Below are positions 1 through 8,940 of a stretch of DNA of 64,000 bases, piece by piece. Source of the stretch: Thermococcus sp. AM4 (GTDB lineage Archaea > Methanobacteriota_B > Thermococci > Thermococcales > Thermococcaceae); contig NC_016051.1 of assembly GCF_000151205.2 (NCBI RefSeq), positions 496,001-560,000 on the forward strand, written 5' to 3'. Under the pieces are notes generated by a model, which was not told the DNA's origin, did no database searches, and worked only from the letters and a program-made list of their open reading frames with translations. Made by a program: the position numbers and the translations under genes. Positions within the stretch are counted from its first letter, which is position 1; each line of letters starts with the position of its first letter.

Positions 1-656
1 GCGATCGATGAGTTACGAAGTACCTTCATTGAGCTTGGCCGTTCAATCGACAGGAGATAGGGGATAAGGGGAACGAGCATGAGTCCAAAGGTGACCACGA
101 GGGTGTGGTGGCTGAGCAGGACAGAAGCTAGGAAAACCCCTCCGATGAGGGCCTTTGGACGATCCCCCCTCCAGACGTAGAGCACCGCTAGGAGGAGAAG
201 GGGGGCGAGGTTTATTCCCACGAACCTGGGGAAGTTGCCCTCCGGCGAGAGGATTCGGAGGTGATAGGGCGCGAGGATGTACGCTATGGACACGGCGTAC
301 GATGTCACGTCGGAGAAGCCGAGGTTGCGGAGGAGGATTCTCATCGAAACCGCTCCGAGGAGCATCGCGATAACGATCGTTATCTTGTAACCCATGAGTG
401 CTGAGCCGCTTACCATGCCAAAGAATGCTCCAATGTAGTAGGAGAGGGGCGGGTAGAAGCGAAGGAAAGGATAACCCCCGTACCAGTCCTCGATCCAGGA
501 GGAATACCCGGGCATGAGCTTCCAGATTTTGAAAAGGTGGCCGTAGGCGTCGCCGCCCCATGACGGAGGATAACCGTGTCCAAGAAAGTCCCGGAGAACA
601 AAGAGAACCGCAACAAGAACCAGCAAGAAGAATACAAACTCCCTTTTGAGCCTCAT
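1..656 (-). CDS. Multipass membrane protein, PTPS-related/GT-C-like, partial
   Basis: Read leftward from ATG at 656; 218 codons stay open to the window edge, so the C-terminal part is missing. The protein starts with a basic tip and a membrane helix (about residues 7-22), followed by an outside-loop-like segment with WGGDAYGHLFKIWKL and YPFLRFYPPLSYYIGAFF, then more hydrophobic helices. A first loop with G-D-x3-H and many aromatics is what I associate with the membrane family called 6-pyruvoyl-tetrahydropterin synthase-related (PF10131), which resembles GT-C transferases. It lies downstream of the secreted protein and archaeosortase on the same strand, which suggests a cell-surface glycan or lipid role. 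Family assignment is from memory; substrate unknown. Confidence 0.6.
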   Translation of the reverse strand, partial: MRLKREFVFFLLVLVAVLFVLRDFLGHGYPPSWGGDAYGHLFKIWKLMPGYSSWIEDWYGGYPFLRFYPPLSYYIGAFFGMVSGSALMGYKITIVIAMLLGAVSMRILLRNLGFSDVTSYAVSIAYILAPYHLRILSPEGNFPRFVGINLAPLLLLAVLYVWRGDRPKALIGGVFLASVLLSHHTLVVTFGLMLVPLIPYLLSIERPSSMKVLRNSSI

Positions 657-693
657 GATTATAACCTCCCTTATTCCAGGGGGCCTGATTTTA

Positions 694-1404
694 TCAGCCG
701 ATGAGATTTGAGAGGTATTCGATGACGTCCTTCAGGAAGGGGAACTCCGGGACTTCCTCACTTGAGATTATCTCCTCACCGCTGTCGCCGCGGCCCCTGA
801 AGACGTCGTCGGTGTAGAAGTTGTCCTGCCCATCTTCGAAGTCCTCGCTTGCAATGAGCTGGCCGTTCCAGTACTCCTTAACGTTGTCTATGTACAGATC
901 GTAGGTGCTTCTCTTGTTCCATCTGCCCGCGTTGATCTGCTCGACTTTGCTCACGTCAGCGTTCAGGGTTACCTTGGTGCTCCCTCCGTCTATCAAAAAG
1001 GTAACACTGTTCCGGGCTACCTCAATCCGGTATGTGTGGGGGACGCTCATATCGAGGCTGATCGTCTGGGAACCTGAGGGCGAGTCTATCACTACTTCGT
1101 CCTTTCCGTACCAGTAAAACGAATACCAGCAAGTTTTTCCTTTGCTGTTCTTGGCCTGGATCTCAAGGAGGACGACTCCCGCGCTGCCACTGTAGTTCGC
1201 CGCCATAACGACCTGTTCTATCGCGTAGACATCACCGGAACCAAGTACGCGGTTTACGTTGTGGATCTCAATGTATGAACTTTTTCGATCGTGACTCCAT
1301 GCGTGGAGGACGGTGCCGCTGAGGGGGGAGCCGTAGGCGTTGGGAATCCCGGCTATTATCATGATTATAGACAGGCTGATTATTGCACCCCTCATGAATT
1401 TCAC
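694..1404 (-). CDS. Secreted beta-sandwich (LamG/ConA-like) protein
   Basis: 236 residues. I use GTG at 1404 because GGGAGGTGAG lies 7 bases upstream; an ATG at 1425 would put that site inside the gene. A signal peptide spans about residues 1-26 (hydrophobic core IISLSIIMIIAGI, ending NAYGS). The rest alternates beta-strands and polar loops (HTYRIEVARNSVTFLIDGG, YDLYIDNVKEY), as in laminin-G/concanavalin-like folds; no catalytic motif is visible. The last 40 residues are acidic, then contain EVPEFPFLKDVIEYLSNLIG. VPEFP resembles the start of PEF-CTERM sorting signals, but there is no following membrane helix or basic tail. Encoded beside the archaeosortase; could be its partner or only a neighbour. 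Confidence 0.6.
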   Translation of the reverse strand: MKFMRGAIISLSIIMIIAGIPNAYGSPLSGTVLHAWSHDRKSSYIEIHNVNRVLGSGDVYAIEQVVMAANYSGSAGVVLLEIQAKNSKGKTCWYSFYWYGKDEVVIDSPSGSQTISLDMSVPHTYRIEVARNSVTFLIDGGSTKVTLNADVSKVEQINAGRWNKRSTYDLYIDNVKEYWNGQLIASEDFEDGQDNFYTDDVFRGRGDSGEEIISSEEVPEFPFLKDVIEYLSNLIG

Positions 1405-1522
1405 AACCGGCTCACCTCCCTTCATACGTTACGGCTCTGACGTTTATAATACCTTTAGACGTTACTTCGAACGCGGCTCGCCGGATTATAAGCGTTTCTC
1501 CTCAGAATCATCGAGTCCCTAG

Positions 1523-2023
1523 TCAATTTTGTCGTCTCTCCCTCAGGCTCTTCACCAGAAGATCCCCCAGCAGAAGAACCACTACTCCAAACATCAGCGC
1601 GGGCCCGAGGATGTAATGGAAGAACGAGAACACCTTCTCCCCGAAGTGGTGGTAGAGGAGTATCGAGGTAACGACGCGGAGAAAGTTCGCCAGGTAAAGG
1701 ACCGAGACCCCGAAGAGCCATTCCCAGGGATTTCTTCGTATACCCGGAAAGGTCAGGTAGACGATGGTGTAAAGGCTTATGCTGAACATCCCGCTGCACT
1801 GCCAGGTTATCTCGAAGGAGAGGCGCTCCTCCGGGAGGTACACCATGTTCCCCATGAGGGTGTTTGGAACTCCGAGAACCTTCAGCAGCACGTGGACGTT
1901 CTTTGCCTCAATCCTAACAAGAGGACCGCCGAATTTGGTTCCGATCACGAGTATCAGGATGGAGAACAGGAGGAGATACCCGAGGAGCTGCAGTATTCCA
2001 AAGGCGAGGCTATTCCTCTTCAT
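1523..2023 (-). CDS. Archaeosortase/exosortase family membrane transpeptidase
   Basis: 166 residues with five or six predicted membrane helices. The three conserved positions of the exosortase/archaeosortase family are visible: Cys76 in WQCSGM, Arg116 in ANFLRV (with Asn113) and His136 in FFHYILGP. Known family members cleave C-terminal sorting tails of exported proteins and attach them to a lipid or another acceptor. It starts inside the end of the upstream regulator gene (14-base overlap, GGGGGAGG site), so the two are probably cotranslated. The secreted protein downstream is the nearest candidate substrate, although its tail is atypical. Subfamily not assigned. Confidence 0.8.
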   Translation of the reverse strand: MKRNSLAFGILQLLGYLLLFSILILVIGTKFGGPLVRIEAKNVHVLLKVLGVPNTLMGNMVYLPEERLSFEITWQCSGMFSISLYTIVYLTFPGIRRNPWEWLFGVSVLYLANFLRVVTSILLYHHFGEKVFSFFHYILGPALMFGVVVLLLGDLLVKSLRERRQN

Positions 2024-3170
2024 CTTCCTCCCCCAGCACCCCGTACTCCTTGAGGATCTGGATGTTGTAGTGAACGGTGGACTTGCTCACCCCGAGTATT
2101 CTGGCGATCTCGCTTAAGCTTTTCCCCTTCTGGAGGAGCTCGTATATCTTCCTGCGCGTCGTGTTCTCGAGGAGGAAATCGCGCACGGCCCTCCTGCGGT
2201 TTTCCTGTCCCGGCAGATGGAAGACTATAACCTTACCAACTGAGGTTTCGTCCACTAGCCGGGCCCTTTTGAGAACGCTGAGATGCCAGCGGGCATTGGT
2301 CCTTGAAATGGAAAATGTGGAAGCCACGTCGTCTATTGTTGAGTACCCTTTGGCCTTGATGTAGTTGTATATTGCCGCCCTCGTGCTGTTCTTGAGAACG
2401 TCTTCGGGTGGGGTTATGAACCTTCCGAAGATTATGGGAACGGTCTTTATCCATCTCCTAACCTTCTCAGCCTGGGGGTTGTTGGAGGTGGCGATGTAAG
2501 CCGCTGTCGCTCCCGCTATGCCCAGGGCCACGGCTGTTCCGACGGGAAATCCCCCACCGGTGTAGTGCTTTATGATTGCCACGAGAAAATCGACAACCGC
2601 GGGGTTCTCGGTGTTGAGGTAGTAATCCGCCGGATTTATCGTCAGTATTACAAGCCTTCCCCTCCCAACGGGCGTTTCGATCAGAATTGGATGGCCCTCC
2701 GCCTCCAGCAGTATCTTGCCATTGGAGGCATTTACCTCGGCCAGACCGTAGACGTCGGAATCGTAGCCAAAGGGCTTGAACTTGAAACCGTTTTCAGGGG
2801 CTATCTCAATGATTCCGGCCTTTCTGAACGCAACCGAGAGACCGAGGAGTTTCATGGTCTCGGGAACCTCGAGCTCAAGGCTTCTGAGAGTGTTAAGGCC
2901 GATTATAACGGTCTTACCGGACTTTGCCTCCCGGAGGAGCATTACGAGGTACTCCTTTCCCGTCTCGTTGAGGAAGTTGTAGTTAAGATCCAGGGCGAGG
3001 ATAACGTCTCCCCCTGGCTTCTTGGAGAGGGACACGTCCACCCTCTCGGAAAGGGCCCGATACAGGGGGATGTCTCCCTGGTCCGAGATAACGTAAACGA
3101 CTCCCGCGGCCGTGGCTATTGGAACTATGAGCAGGAGGATGATTAGAAGGGGCAGTAGTCTCTTTACCAA
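2010..3170 (-). CDS. Membrane-tethered winged-helix regulator with extracytoplasmic domain
   Basis: 386 residues from a TTG start that overlaps the end of the glycosyltransferase gene and has GGTGG seven bases upstream. Parts in order: signal/anchor helix 1-22; an outside domain of about 180 residues with alternating strands and helices (VVYVISDQGDI, VGRGRLVILTINPADYY), similar in style to glutamine-amidotransferase/ThuA folds; a membrane helix near 205-225; then two winged helices, about 262-318 (STIDDVASTFSISRTNARWH) and 335-380 (SLSEIARILGVSKSTVHYNI). This order fits a one-component sensor that reads something outside and binds DNA inside. The gene at 4516-5850 has the same plan. Ligand and target genes are unknown. 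Confidence 0.7.
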   Translation of the reverse strand: MVKRLLPLLIILLLIVPIATAAGVVYVISDQGDIPLYRALSERVDVSLSKKPGGDVILALDLNYNFLNETGKEYLVMLLREAKSGKTVIIGLNTLRSLELEVPETMKLLGLSVAFRKAGIIEIAPENGFKFKPFGYDSDVYGLAEVNASNGKILLEAEGHPILIETPVGRGRLVILTINPADYYLNTENPAVVDFLVAIIKHYTGGGFPVGTAVALGIAGATAAYIATSNNPQAEKVRRWIKTVPIIFGRFITPPEDVLKNSTRAAIYNYIKAKGYSTIDDVASTFSISRTNARWHLSVLKRARLVDETSVGKVIVFHLPGQENRRRAVRDFLLENTTRRKIYELLQKGKSLSEIARILGVSKSTVHYNIQILKEYGVLGEEDEEE

Positions 3171-4519
3171 GCCTGAACCACCCCCCTGAGGAATCTCAGC
3201 ATCGCGTCTATCTTCGCCAGGGAGAGGAGAGGGTTGTAGATCGGGTAGTAAAGGAATATCACAGGAAGATACCTGATAGCCGTCCCCGGGCCTCTTTCAA
3301 TGGCCATTGCAACGCCGCTCATCAATACTCCGGGCAGGTACTGGAGAGGGAGGACGAGGAGAAAGACCACGGCCATGAGAATGGGAGGCAAGGTTATGTC
3401 GAGTATACTCAGGCCGAGAACGTTCTGGGCGATCAGTATTATGGGGAACGCCACCATACCGAACACCTGAAGAACCGGAAGGATGTACTCAAGGAGGATC
3501 ATGTGAAAGAACAGGAAAAGGCCCTTCTCCCCGTACTTCCTGTTCATTATCATGTCGTGATACTTGGCCATAACCTGAAGTCCCCCGTAATACCACCTTA
3601 TCCTCTGCCGGTAGAGTTCTCTCCACGAGCCAGCTGGCTCCGTGTAAACGGCGGCCTTCGGCTCGAAGTTTGAGGTCAGCCCCGCGCGGTACGTGATCAT
3701 CGCGAGCTCAAAGTCTTCCGCCAGCGTGTCCTTGGGTATTGCGGGAAGTGACTTTATGAAGTATCCCTTGAAGGCTGAAAACGCTCCTGGAACCACGAGA
3801 AGCCAGTCAAGATAGCCCTGAACCCTTCGTCCCACCTCGAAGGAATGGAGGTACTCGATGACCTGGAACTTCTCTATCAGCTTTCCGCCCCTGACGTCGA
3901 TCCTGATTGTGCCGGTGGAGATGCCCACGAAGGGCCGGCTGAACAGGTTCTCCACGATGTTCCTCAGTGATGAGCCGTCGGCGAAGTAGGAATCGGCATC
4001 CAGGGTTATTATCACGTCACCCTTAGCAGCCCGTATCCCCGTTTCCAGTGCGCGAGCCTTTCCGAGGTTTTTCTCGTGCCGGATCACCTTAACCCCGTAC
4101 CTTTCGGCTATCTCCGCCGTCCCGTCAACGCTGCCGTCGTCCACGAGTATGACCTCGTAGCACTCGAAGGGATAGTCCTGGTACTGAATGCTCTCGATCA
4201 GACGCTCGATGTTCATGGCCTCGTTGTGGGCGGGTATAACCAGCGAGACCTTCGGGAAGAAGCGGGGAACAGGTTTAGAGCCCTCGTTCCCCCTGAAATG
4301 GAGGTAGAAAATGAAGTAGGCCGAATATATCAGGATGACGAAGGCCCCTGTCAGGTAGAAGAGGTATCGAACGAACGCGTAGACCGGGTATCTGGGGGTT
4401 CCGGGAAAGAGAACCGAGACAACTTTCCATACAGTTCCCTGGACGAAGAGGTAGTCGAGGTACACGAGATAACTCGCAACTACGAGGGCTGAGAAATAGG
4501 ACAGCAGTTTTCGTTTCAT
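3164..4519 (-). CDS. GT2 family processive-type membrane glycosyltransferase
   Basis: 451 residues from ATG at 4519, which overlaps the previous stop as ATGA and has GAGGTG nine bases upstream; a GTG at 4531 is an alternative. Two N-terminal membrane helices, then a GT-A domain with VDDGSVDGT, LDADSY (the metal-binding D-x-D region), EDFELA and QRIRWYYGG (the Q-x2-R-W motif of cellulose/hyaluronan synthase-like enzymes), then four or so C-terminal membrane helices. Such enzymes move a sugar from a nucleotide donor to a polymer or lipid acceptor on the cytoplasmic face. Its overlap with both regulators points to one operon for a surface glycan. Donor and product cannot be read from sequence. 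Confidence 0.85.
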   Translation of the reverse strand: MKRKLLSYFSALVVASYLVYLDYLFVQGTVWKVVSVLFPGTPRYPVYAFVRYLFYLTGAFVILIYSAYFIFYLHFRGNEGSKPVPRFFPKVSLVIPAHNEAMNIERLIESIQYQDYPFECYEVILVDDGSVDGTAEIAERYGVKVIRHEKNLGKARALETGIRAAKGDVIITLDADSYFADGSSLRNIVENLFSRPFVGISTGTIRIDVRGGKLIEKFQVIEYLHSFEVGRRVQGYLDWLLVVPGAFSAFKGYFIKSLPAIPKDTLAEDFELAMITYRAGLTSNFEPKAAVYTEPAGSWRELYRQRIRWYYGGLQVMAKYHDMIMNRKYGEKGLFLFFHMILLEYILPVLQVFGMVAFPIILIAQNVLGLSILDITLPPILMAVVFLLVLPLQYLPGVLMSGVAMAIERGPGTAIRYLPVIFLYYPIYNPLLSLAKIDAMLRFLRGVVQAW

Positions 4520-5850
4520 ACCTCGAACCACCTCAATAGGGGCCTCATCGGGTAGACCTCGTAATCGACGACTATTTTCCTGAGCTCGACCACTCCGTAG
4601 CGCGAGAGCTCCCTGAGGAGCCTGAGAACGTCGTAGGGCGGCATGTTAACCTGACGGGCGAGGTCTATCACGCCGATCCCGGGGTTGCTGGCTATGATCT
4701 CCATCATCCTGGGGTAGACCTCAATAGCCCAGGCGGCAACGCCATCCCCCTCAAGGCCCCGGAGGACAACGAGGACATCTTTGAAACCGAAGGGGGAGAG
4801 ATCAATGACACTGATCTGCTTTTTGAGGAAGAGAAGCGCCAGGGGAAACTTAAGCCTTCGGGGGGACCTTCCTATTTCATCTGCCAGGTTCCCGAGGGTT
4901 ACGCCCCTGAGCATTCTCACTATCTCAAGGATCGCTGAGTAGGGCGCCCTCCCCAGCAAAAACCTGGAGAAAGGCAATAAGGGAACGGCGAAGAGGACGG
5001 TAACGCTGAAGGGAAGAAAACCAAGATAAGCCATTATCTCAAGAAGCACGAAGACCAGAACTCCAAGAAAGACCGGATGGAGGAGAACCCTCTCCAGTTT
5101 TAGAAGAACGGCCTCTCCTGCCGGAATTTCAGGCTTTCCGGAGCGCTCCGAAAGGGCGATGTTGGCCACGTGGACGTAAACGTCAATGATTTCAGGATTG
5201 TACTCAACCAGCTCCTTCACGGGGTTGAACGTCATTAGAACACCAACTCCCCTGCCGTAGCGGGAGAGCGTTACAGCGGGAAGGCCGTTGGAGTACCTGG
5301 CAAGGACCTGGGCTCTGTACGGGGTCACAACGGCGACTTGGTATGTGGCGTTGTAGGGGTAAACCCTGCCCTCAAACACCAGGTTCCACTCATCGCTCGC
5401 CTCTTCCGGCTTTTCAATGCGCATGAGCCTGGTTCCCGTTATCCTCTCCAGGGTTCTGCTCCAGCTCTGGGTGTAGGTGTTCAGCCCGAGGACAAGAACG
5501 CCCCCTCTCCTCACGTACTCTGCGAGGGCCGACGTTTCCTCCCGGTTCAGTCTTCCCCCTTCAGTTAGTCCGGCGTTCAAATCTGGGATCCATATTTCGT
5601 CGTATTTAATCAGGTACAGCTCGTTGGAGAGAAGGGAACGGTCGTCGGGAAGATCCCTGCCGAGGTAGAGGACATCAACGGTGAAGTTGCCTTCGGCCCC
5701 AAGGGTGTTTGCGAACATAACGTCCTCGGGATCGCTGCAGACGACCAGTATTCTGGCCTTCTCGTTCGGTGAGGCGTAATTGGGGGGAAGATGGAACAGA
5801 AGGGCAAAGAAAAGAAAGACCACCAGCAGCTTGGAGCCAAGTCTCGTCAT
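4516..5850 (-). CDS. Membrane-tethered regulator with extracytoplasmic domain and winged helix
   Basis: 444 residues. A signal/anchor helix (about 7-26) precedes an outside domain to about 230 containing GGVLVLGLNTY and GRGVGVLMTFNP, again amidotransferase-like in pattern. Two membrane helices lie at about 255-300 (VFLGVLVFVLLEIMAYLGF), then a cytoplasmic part with one winged-helix-like segment near 318-370 and a second at 395-430 (GIGVIDLARQVNMPPYDVLR). The plan parallels the 386-residue protein two genes downstream, though sequences have diverged. GGGTGA lies eight bases before the ATG. It starts 15 bases after the mscS stop, so readthrough from that gene is possible. Confidence 0.65.
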   Translation of the reverse strand: MTRLGSKLLVVFLFFALLFHLPPNYASPNEKARILVVCSDPEDVMFANTLGAEGNFTVDVLYLGRDLPDDRSLLSNELYLIKYDEIWIPDLNAGLTEGGRLNREETSALAEYVRRGGVLVLGLNTYTQSWSRTLERITGTRLMRIEKPEEASDEWNLVFEGRVYPYNATYQVAVVTPYRAQVLARYSNGLPAVTLSRYGRGVGVLMTFNPVKELVEYNPEIIDVYVHVANIALSERSGKPEIPAGEAVLLKLERVLLHPVFLGVLVFVLLEIMAYLGFLPFSVTVLFAVPLLPFSRFLLGRAPYSAILEIVRMLRGVTLGNLADEIGRSPRRLKFPLALLFLKKQISVIDLSPFGFKDVLVVLRGLEGDGVAAWAIEVYPRMMEIIASNPGIGVIDLARQVNMPPYDVLRLLRELSRYGVVELRKIVVDYEVYPMRPLLRWFEV

Positions 5851-5864
5851 TCGAAAGTCACCCT

Positions 5865-6674
5865 TCAGCTTGGCATTTCCTTTATGTGGACGTCCATCTG
5901 CGGGAACGGGATCTCAATGCCCTCCATTGTGTAGGCCTCGTAGATGGCCCTCGTGAGATCGCCCTTAACGGCCCAGTAATCCTCAGTCTTGGCCCACGCC
6001 CTGAGCTGGAGGTTTATCGAGGAATCGGCGAGGGCGGTTATGACGACGCTCGGCTCCGGATCGCTCAGGACCTTCGGGTGGCTCTTCATGATGTCCATCG
6101 CGATCTTTATCGCTTTGTCGAGATCTGTTCCATATGCAACGCCAACGTCCACGTCAACCCTCCTCGTTGGCATCCTGGTGTAGTTGGTTATAACGCTTCC
6201 CCAGACGAGCTTGTTGGGGACCGTTACGAAGGTGTTGTCCGGTGTCAGGAGTTCGGTGCTCATTATACCAACGGCGTTGACCTTTCCAACCTTGCCGGCT
6301 ACCTCAACGACTTCGCCAACGTCTATCGGCCTAAGCGCGGCTATCCACACTCCCGCGGCCAGATTGGTCAGGGTGTCCTGCATTCCAAAGCCCAGGATGA
6401 GGCCGATCACCGCCGAGAGGCCCAGGACGACCGAGCCAACGCCGATTCCCAGCGCGCTGACAGCGAGGAGGATCACCGCAACGTACAGGAGCGCGCTCAG
6501 GAACCGGCCGAGGAACTCCACGACGAGCTCTGGAAGTTTGGTCTTCTTCAGTCCCTTCTTGAAGGCACCGACGACTATCTTGGTCACTATCCAGCCTACC
6601 ACTAGAATCGCTACCGCGGTCGCTATCTGAAGGGGGGTCACCCCTACGTAGGGCAGGGGTTTGTCTATTTTCAC
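5865..6674 (-). CDS. MscS-family mechanosensitive channel
   Basis: About 269 residues. I prefer the GTG near 6674 because GGAGGTGG lies six bases before it; the upstream GTG (6683) would sit on that site. Three N-terminal membrane helices are followed by the glycine/alanine-rich pore helix GLSAVIGLILGFGMQDTLTN, then the beta domain (VGEVVEVAGKVGKVNAVGIM, TFVTVPNKLVWGSVITNYTR) and the C-terminal alpha/beta part ending with PFPQMDVHI. This is the standard MscS layout and length. Such channels open on membrane tension to release solutes during hypo-osmotic shock. It may be the first gene of the leftward surface operon. Confidence 0.9.
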   Translation of the reverse strand: MKIDKPLPYVGVTPLQIATAVAILVVGWIVTKIVVGAFKKGLKKTKLPELVVEFLGRFLSALLYVAVILLAVSALGIGVGSVVLGLSAVIGLILGFGMQDTLTNLAAGVWIAALRPIDVGEVVEVAGKVGKVNAVGIMSTELLTPDNTFVTVPNKLVWGSVITNYTRMPTRRVDVDVGVAYGTDLDKAIKIAMDIMKSHPKVLSDPEPSVVITALADSSINLQLRAWAKTEDYWAVKGDLTRAIYEAYTMEGIEIPFPQMDVHIKEMPS

Positions 6675-6802
6675 AGCTTCCACCTCCTAAGAGTTTTGAG
6701 TGCATGGCTTTAAGGGTTTCCTAATTTATAACATCATTAGCCGGACCATCGAACACCGGAAGCCTAATTAACGGGAGCGTGGAAGCGGGGATGGTGGTGT
6801 GG

Positions 6803-7303
6803 ATGGATCCCCTCGACGTTGCCATCGAACGGCTGAGAAAGCTCGACAAGGAATCGCTCATAGCCTACTGGATAAAGGGCGAGCTTGAGGAGGCCGAGCT
6901 GTACGAGGAGCTGGCGAGGAGGGCGAAAAACCTTGGACTGCCCGATTCGCTCGTGGAAACTTTCTGGACCCTCTCCAAGGAGTCAAGGGAGCACGGCGAG
7001 AGGCTGAAGGAGATCTACAGAAAGACCTACGGCAGGGAGCCAAAACCGCCGGAGATCCCGCCGATAGAGGTTTACCCTATCCTTGACAGGTTTGAAAGGG
7101 CAGAGGACGCGGTAGAAGCTCTTCAAGCTGCTATGGAGAGCGAGAAGCTGGCCATGGAGGTCTACAACCGCCTGGCAGAGGAAACGGATGATCCGGAGCT
7201 CAAGGAACTCTTCCAGTCTCTGGTGAAGGTAGAAAAAGGCCACTACGAGCGCCTGGAAGGCGAGCTCAAGCTCCTCAAAAAGTTGATGGAGGGGAAAGAC
7301 TGA
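6803..7303 (+). CDS. Ferritin-like di-iron protein
   Basis: 166 residues from ATG 6803; GTG 6779 and ATG 6791 are in-frame alternatives and the ribosome site does not decide clearly. The chain is four long helices with paired carboxylate/histidine motifs: E..ELYEEL and ESREHGE in the first half, ESEKLAMEVY and KVEKGHYERLEG in the second. This E...ExxH twice-repeated pattern is that of the rubrerythrin/ferritin-like family without a rubredoxin domain. A TATA-like AATTTATAAC lies near 6722-6731. Function would be iron oxidation/storage or peroxide reduction; which one cannot be told. It ends exactly against the convergent ribH. Confidence 0.75.
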   Translation: MDPLDVAIERLRKLDKESLIAYWIKGELEEAELYEELARRAKNLGLPDSLVETFWTLSKESREHGERLKEIYRKTYGREPKPPEIPPIEVYPILDRFERAEDAVEALQAAMESEKLAMEVYNRLAEETDDPELKELFQSLVKVEKGHYERLEGELKLLKKLMEGKD

Positions 7304-7768
7304 TCACTTCCCCATCTTTTTCATGAGGTTCGCCATCTCGAGCGCGGCCATCGCGTACTCGAAGCCCTTGTTGCTCTTCACTCCCGCCCTGTTGAAGCCC
7401 TGAAGTTCGTCCTCGACTGTTATGACACCAAAAATCACCGGAACGCCGGTGTCGAGAGAGACCTTCGCGACACCCTTCGCGACTTCGCTGGCAACCAGGT
7501 CGAAGTGCTTGGTCTCGCCCCTCACGACAGCCCCCAGGGCTAAAACCGCGTCGTAGTTTCCGCTCTCGGCCATTTTCTTGGCTACCAGTGGAATCTCGAA
7601 GGAACCCGGAACCCTGACGACGTCAACCCTCTCAACGCCGTGCCTCTCGAAGCAGTCGAGTGCTCCCTTAAGGAGCTCCTCCGTGAGCAAATCGTTGAAG
7701 CGGGCAACCACTATTCCCATTCTCAGGCCGGTTCCGATAAAACCGCCCTCAACCGTCCTTACCTCCAT
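7304..7768 (-). CDS. ribH: 6,7-dimethyl-8-ribityllumazine synthase
   Basis: 154 residues from ATG 7768 (a GTG at 7774 is also possible). It condenses 5-amino-6-ribitylaminouracil with 3,4-dihydroxy-2-butanone 4-phosphate, the step before riboflavin synthase. Family motifs visible: VVARFND at the N-terminus, [28 protein letters not shown] with the catalytic histidine, and GVITVED. Length is typical. It is the last gene of the ribD-ribE-ribBA-ribH operon, five bases after ribBA. Confidence 0.97.
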   Translation of the reverse strand: MEVRTVEGGFIGTGLRMGIVVARFNDLLTEELLKGALDCFERHGVERVDVVRVPGSFEIPLVAKKMAESGNYDAVLALGAVVRGETKHFDLVASEVAKGVAKVSLDTGVPVIFGVITVEDELQGFNRAGVKSNKGFEYAMAALEMANLMKKMGK

Positions 7769-7779
7769 CACCACACCCC

Positions 7780-8940
7780 CTAAACCTCGAAGGGAAGCTT
7801 GTGGCCGAGCTTCTCGACCTTAACCTTGAGGTACGTCCTGTTGTGCTCCGTGATCTCGGGAGGGGCCGGAACGATCTCCACCACCTCAATCCCGAACTCC
7901 TCCAGGGCTTTGGCCTTCGCCGGGTTGTTCGTTATGAGCTTTATCCTTGAAACGCCCAGCGCGCGAAGCATCTGGAAGGCGGCCTCGTAGGTCCTCTCGT
8001 CTGCCTTATGACCGAGGGCCTCGTTGGCCTCAACGGTATCTAAGCCCTTATCCTGGAGCTCGTAGGCCTTAATCTTTTCCTTTAAGCCAATTCCCCTCCC
8101 CTCCTGATCCATGTAGAGCAGTATTCCGCCCTCCTGCGCTATCATTCTCAGCGAATTGGCAAGCTGACTGCCACAGTCGCACTTGAGGGAGGCTAACGTG
8201 TCGCCGGTTAGGCACTTCGAGTGCACCCTGACGAGAGGAACCTTGCCGTAGGGTTCCTTGACTATCGCGACGTGCTCCTTGAAGTCCAGCTCGTTCTCGA
8301 AGGCGATTATCCTGAACTCCCCGTACCTTGTCGGCAGTCTCGCGTTGGCGTAAACTCTAATCAGCTGCTTCCTTTTCACGAACTCCTTCCAGACGTCGTC
8401 CGTCGTGATAACCGGCAGGCCGTGCTCCTCCGCAAACTTGAGGGCGTACTCGCGGTTGTGGGAGTCGCCCTTCTCGTCGAGAATCTCGATTATCAGGGCG
8501 TAGCGCCTGAACCCGAGGAACTCCATGAGCTCGAGCGAGCTCTCCGTGTGCCCACGACGCCTGTTGAGTCCAATTCCGCCGAGGAGGTGCAGATGCCCGG
8601 GGTAGCGGAAGGCCTCAACCCCCAGCCCCTCGGCGAGCTTTTTAGCTGTTAAAGCCCTCTCCTCGGCGGTTATGCCCGTAAAGGTCTCCCGGTAATCGAC
8701 CGGAATCAAAAAGTTCGTCTCGCCCTCCTTGCTCGGCAGGCGGAAGAAGCCCTTCTTTAAGGCCTCGTCCATGTCCATCGTGAGGCAGAGAAGGCCCTTA
8801 GCGGAAAGCATGAAGTTCACAACCTCAGCCGAGGCAATCTCGGCCGGATAAATCAAATCGGCCTCGAACTCCCTCCTGTCGTCTATAAGAACCACGGGTT
8901 TTCCCTCAAGGATTGCCCTCCGGATTTCTTCAAGGTTCAT
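7780..8940 (-). CDS. ribBA: Bifunctional 3,4-dihydroxy-2-butanone 4-phosphate synthase / GTP cyclohydrolase II
   Basis: 386 residues. The N-terminal half (1-195) is the dihydroxybutanone phosphate synthase: [24 protein letters not shown] and RRRGHTESS carry the acidic and His active-site motifs. The C-terminal half (200-386) is GTP cyclohydrolase II with the zinc site [18 protein letters not shown] and the nucleotide loop DQEGRGIGL. The fused enzyme feeds both branches of riboflavin synthesis from ribulose 5-phosphate and GTP. This bacterial-type fusion differs from the separate ArfA/ArfB route of many archaea. It overlaps ribE by four bases. Confidence 0.97.
   Translation of the reverse strand: MNLEEIRRAILEGKPVVLIDDRREFEADLIYPAEIASAEVVNFMLSAKGLLCLTMDMDEALKKGFFRLPSKEGETNFLIPVDYRETFTGITAEERALTAKKLAEGLGVEAFRYPGHLHLLGGIGLNRRRGHTESSLELMEFLGFRRYALIIEILDEKGDSHNREYALKFAEEHGLPVITTDDVWKEFVKRKQLIRVYANARLPTRYGEFRIIAFENELDFKEHVAIVKEPYGKVPLVRVHSKCLTGDTLASLKCDCGSQLANSLRMIAQEGGILLYMDQEGRGIGLKEKIKAYELQDKGLDTVEANEALGHKADERTYEAAFQMLRALGVSRIKLITNNPAKAKALEEFGIEVVEIVPAPPEITEHNRTYLKVKVEKLGHKLPFEV

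Noticed and set aside
43-561. 172-residue leftward reading frame overlapping the first gene
   Set aside because: Arg/Pro/Ser-rich and in the wrong frame; the frame from ATG 656 gives a clear membrane protein over the same bases.
694-760. PEF-CTERM sorting signal on the secreted protein
   Set aside because: VPEFP is present but a membrane helix and basic end are missing, so I keep it only as a low-interest observation.
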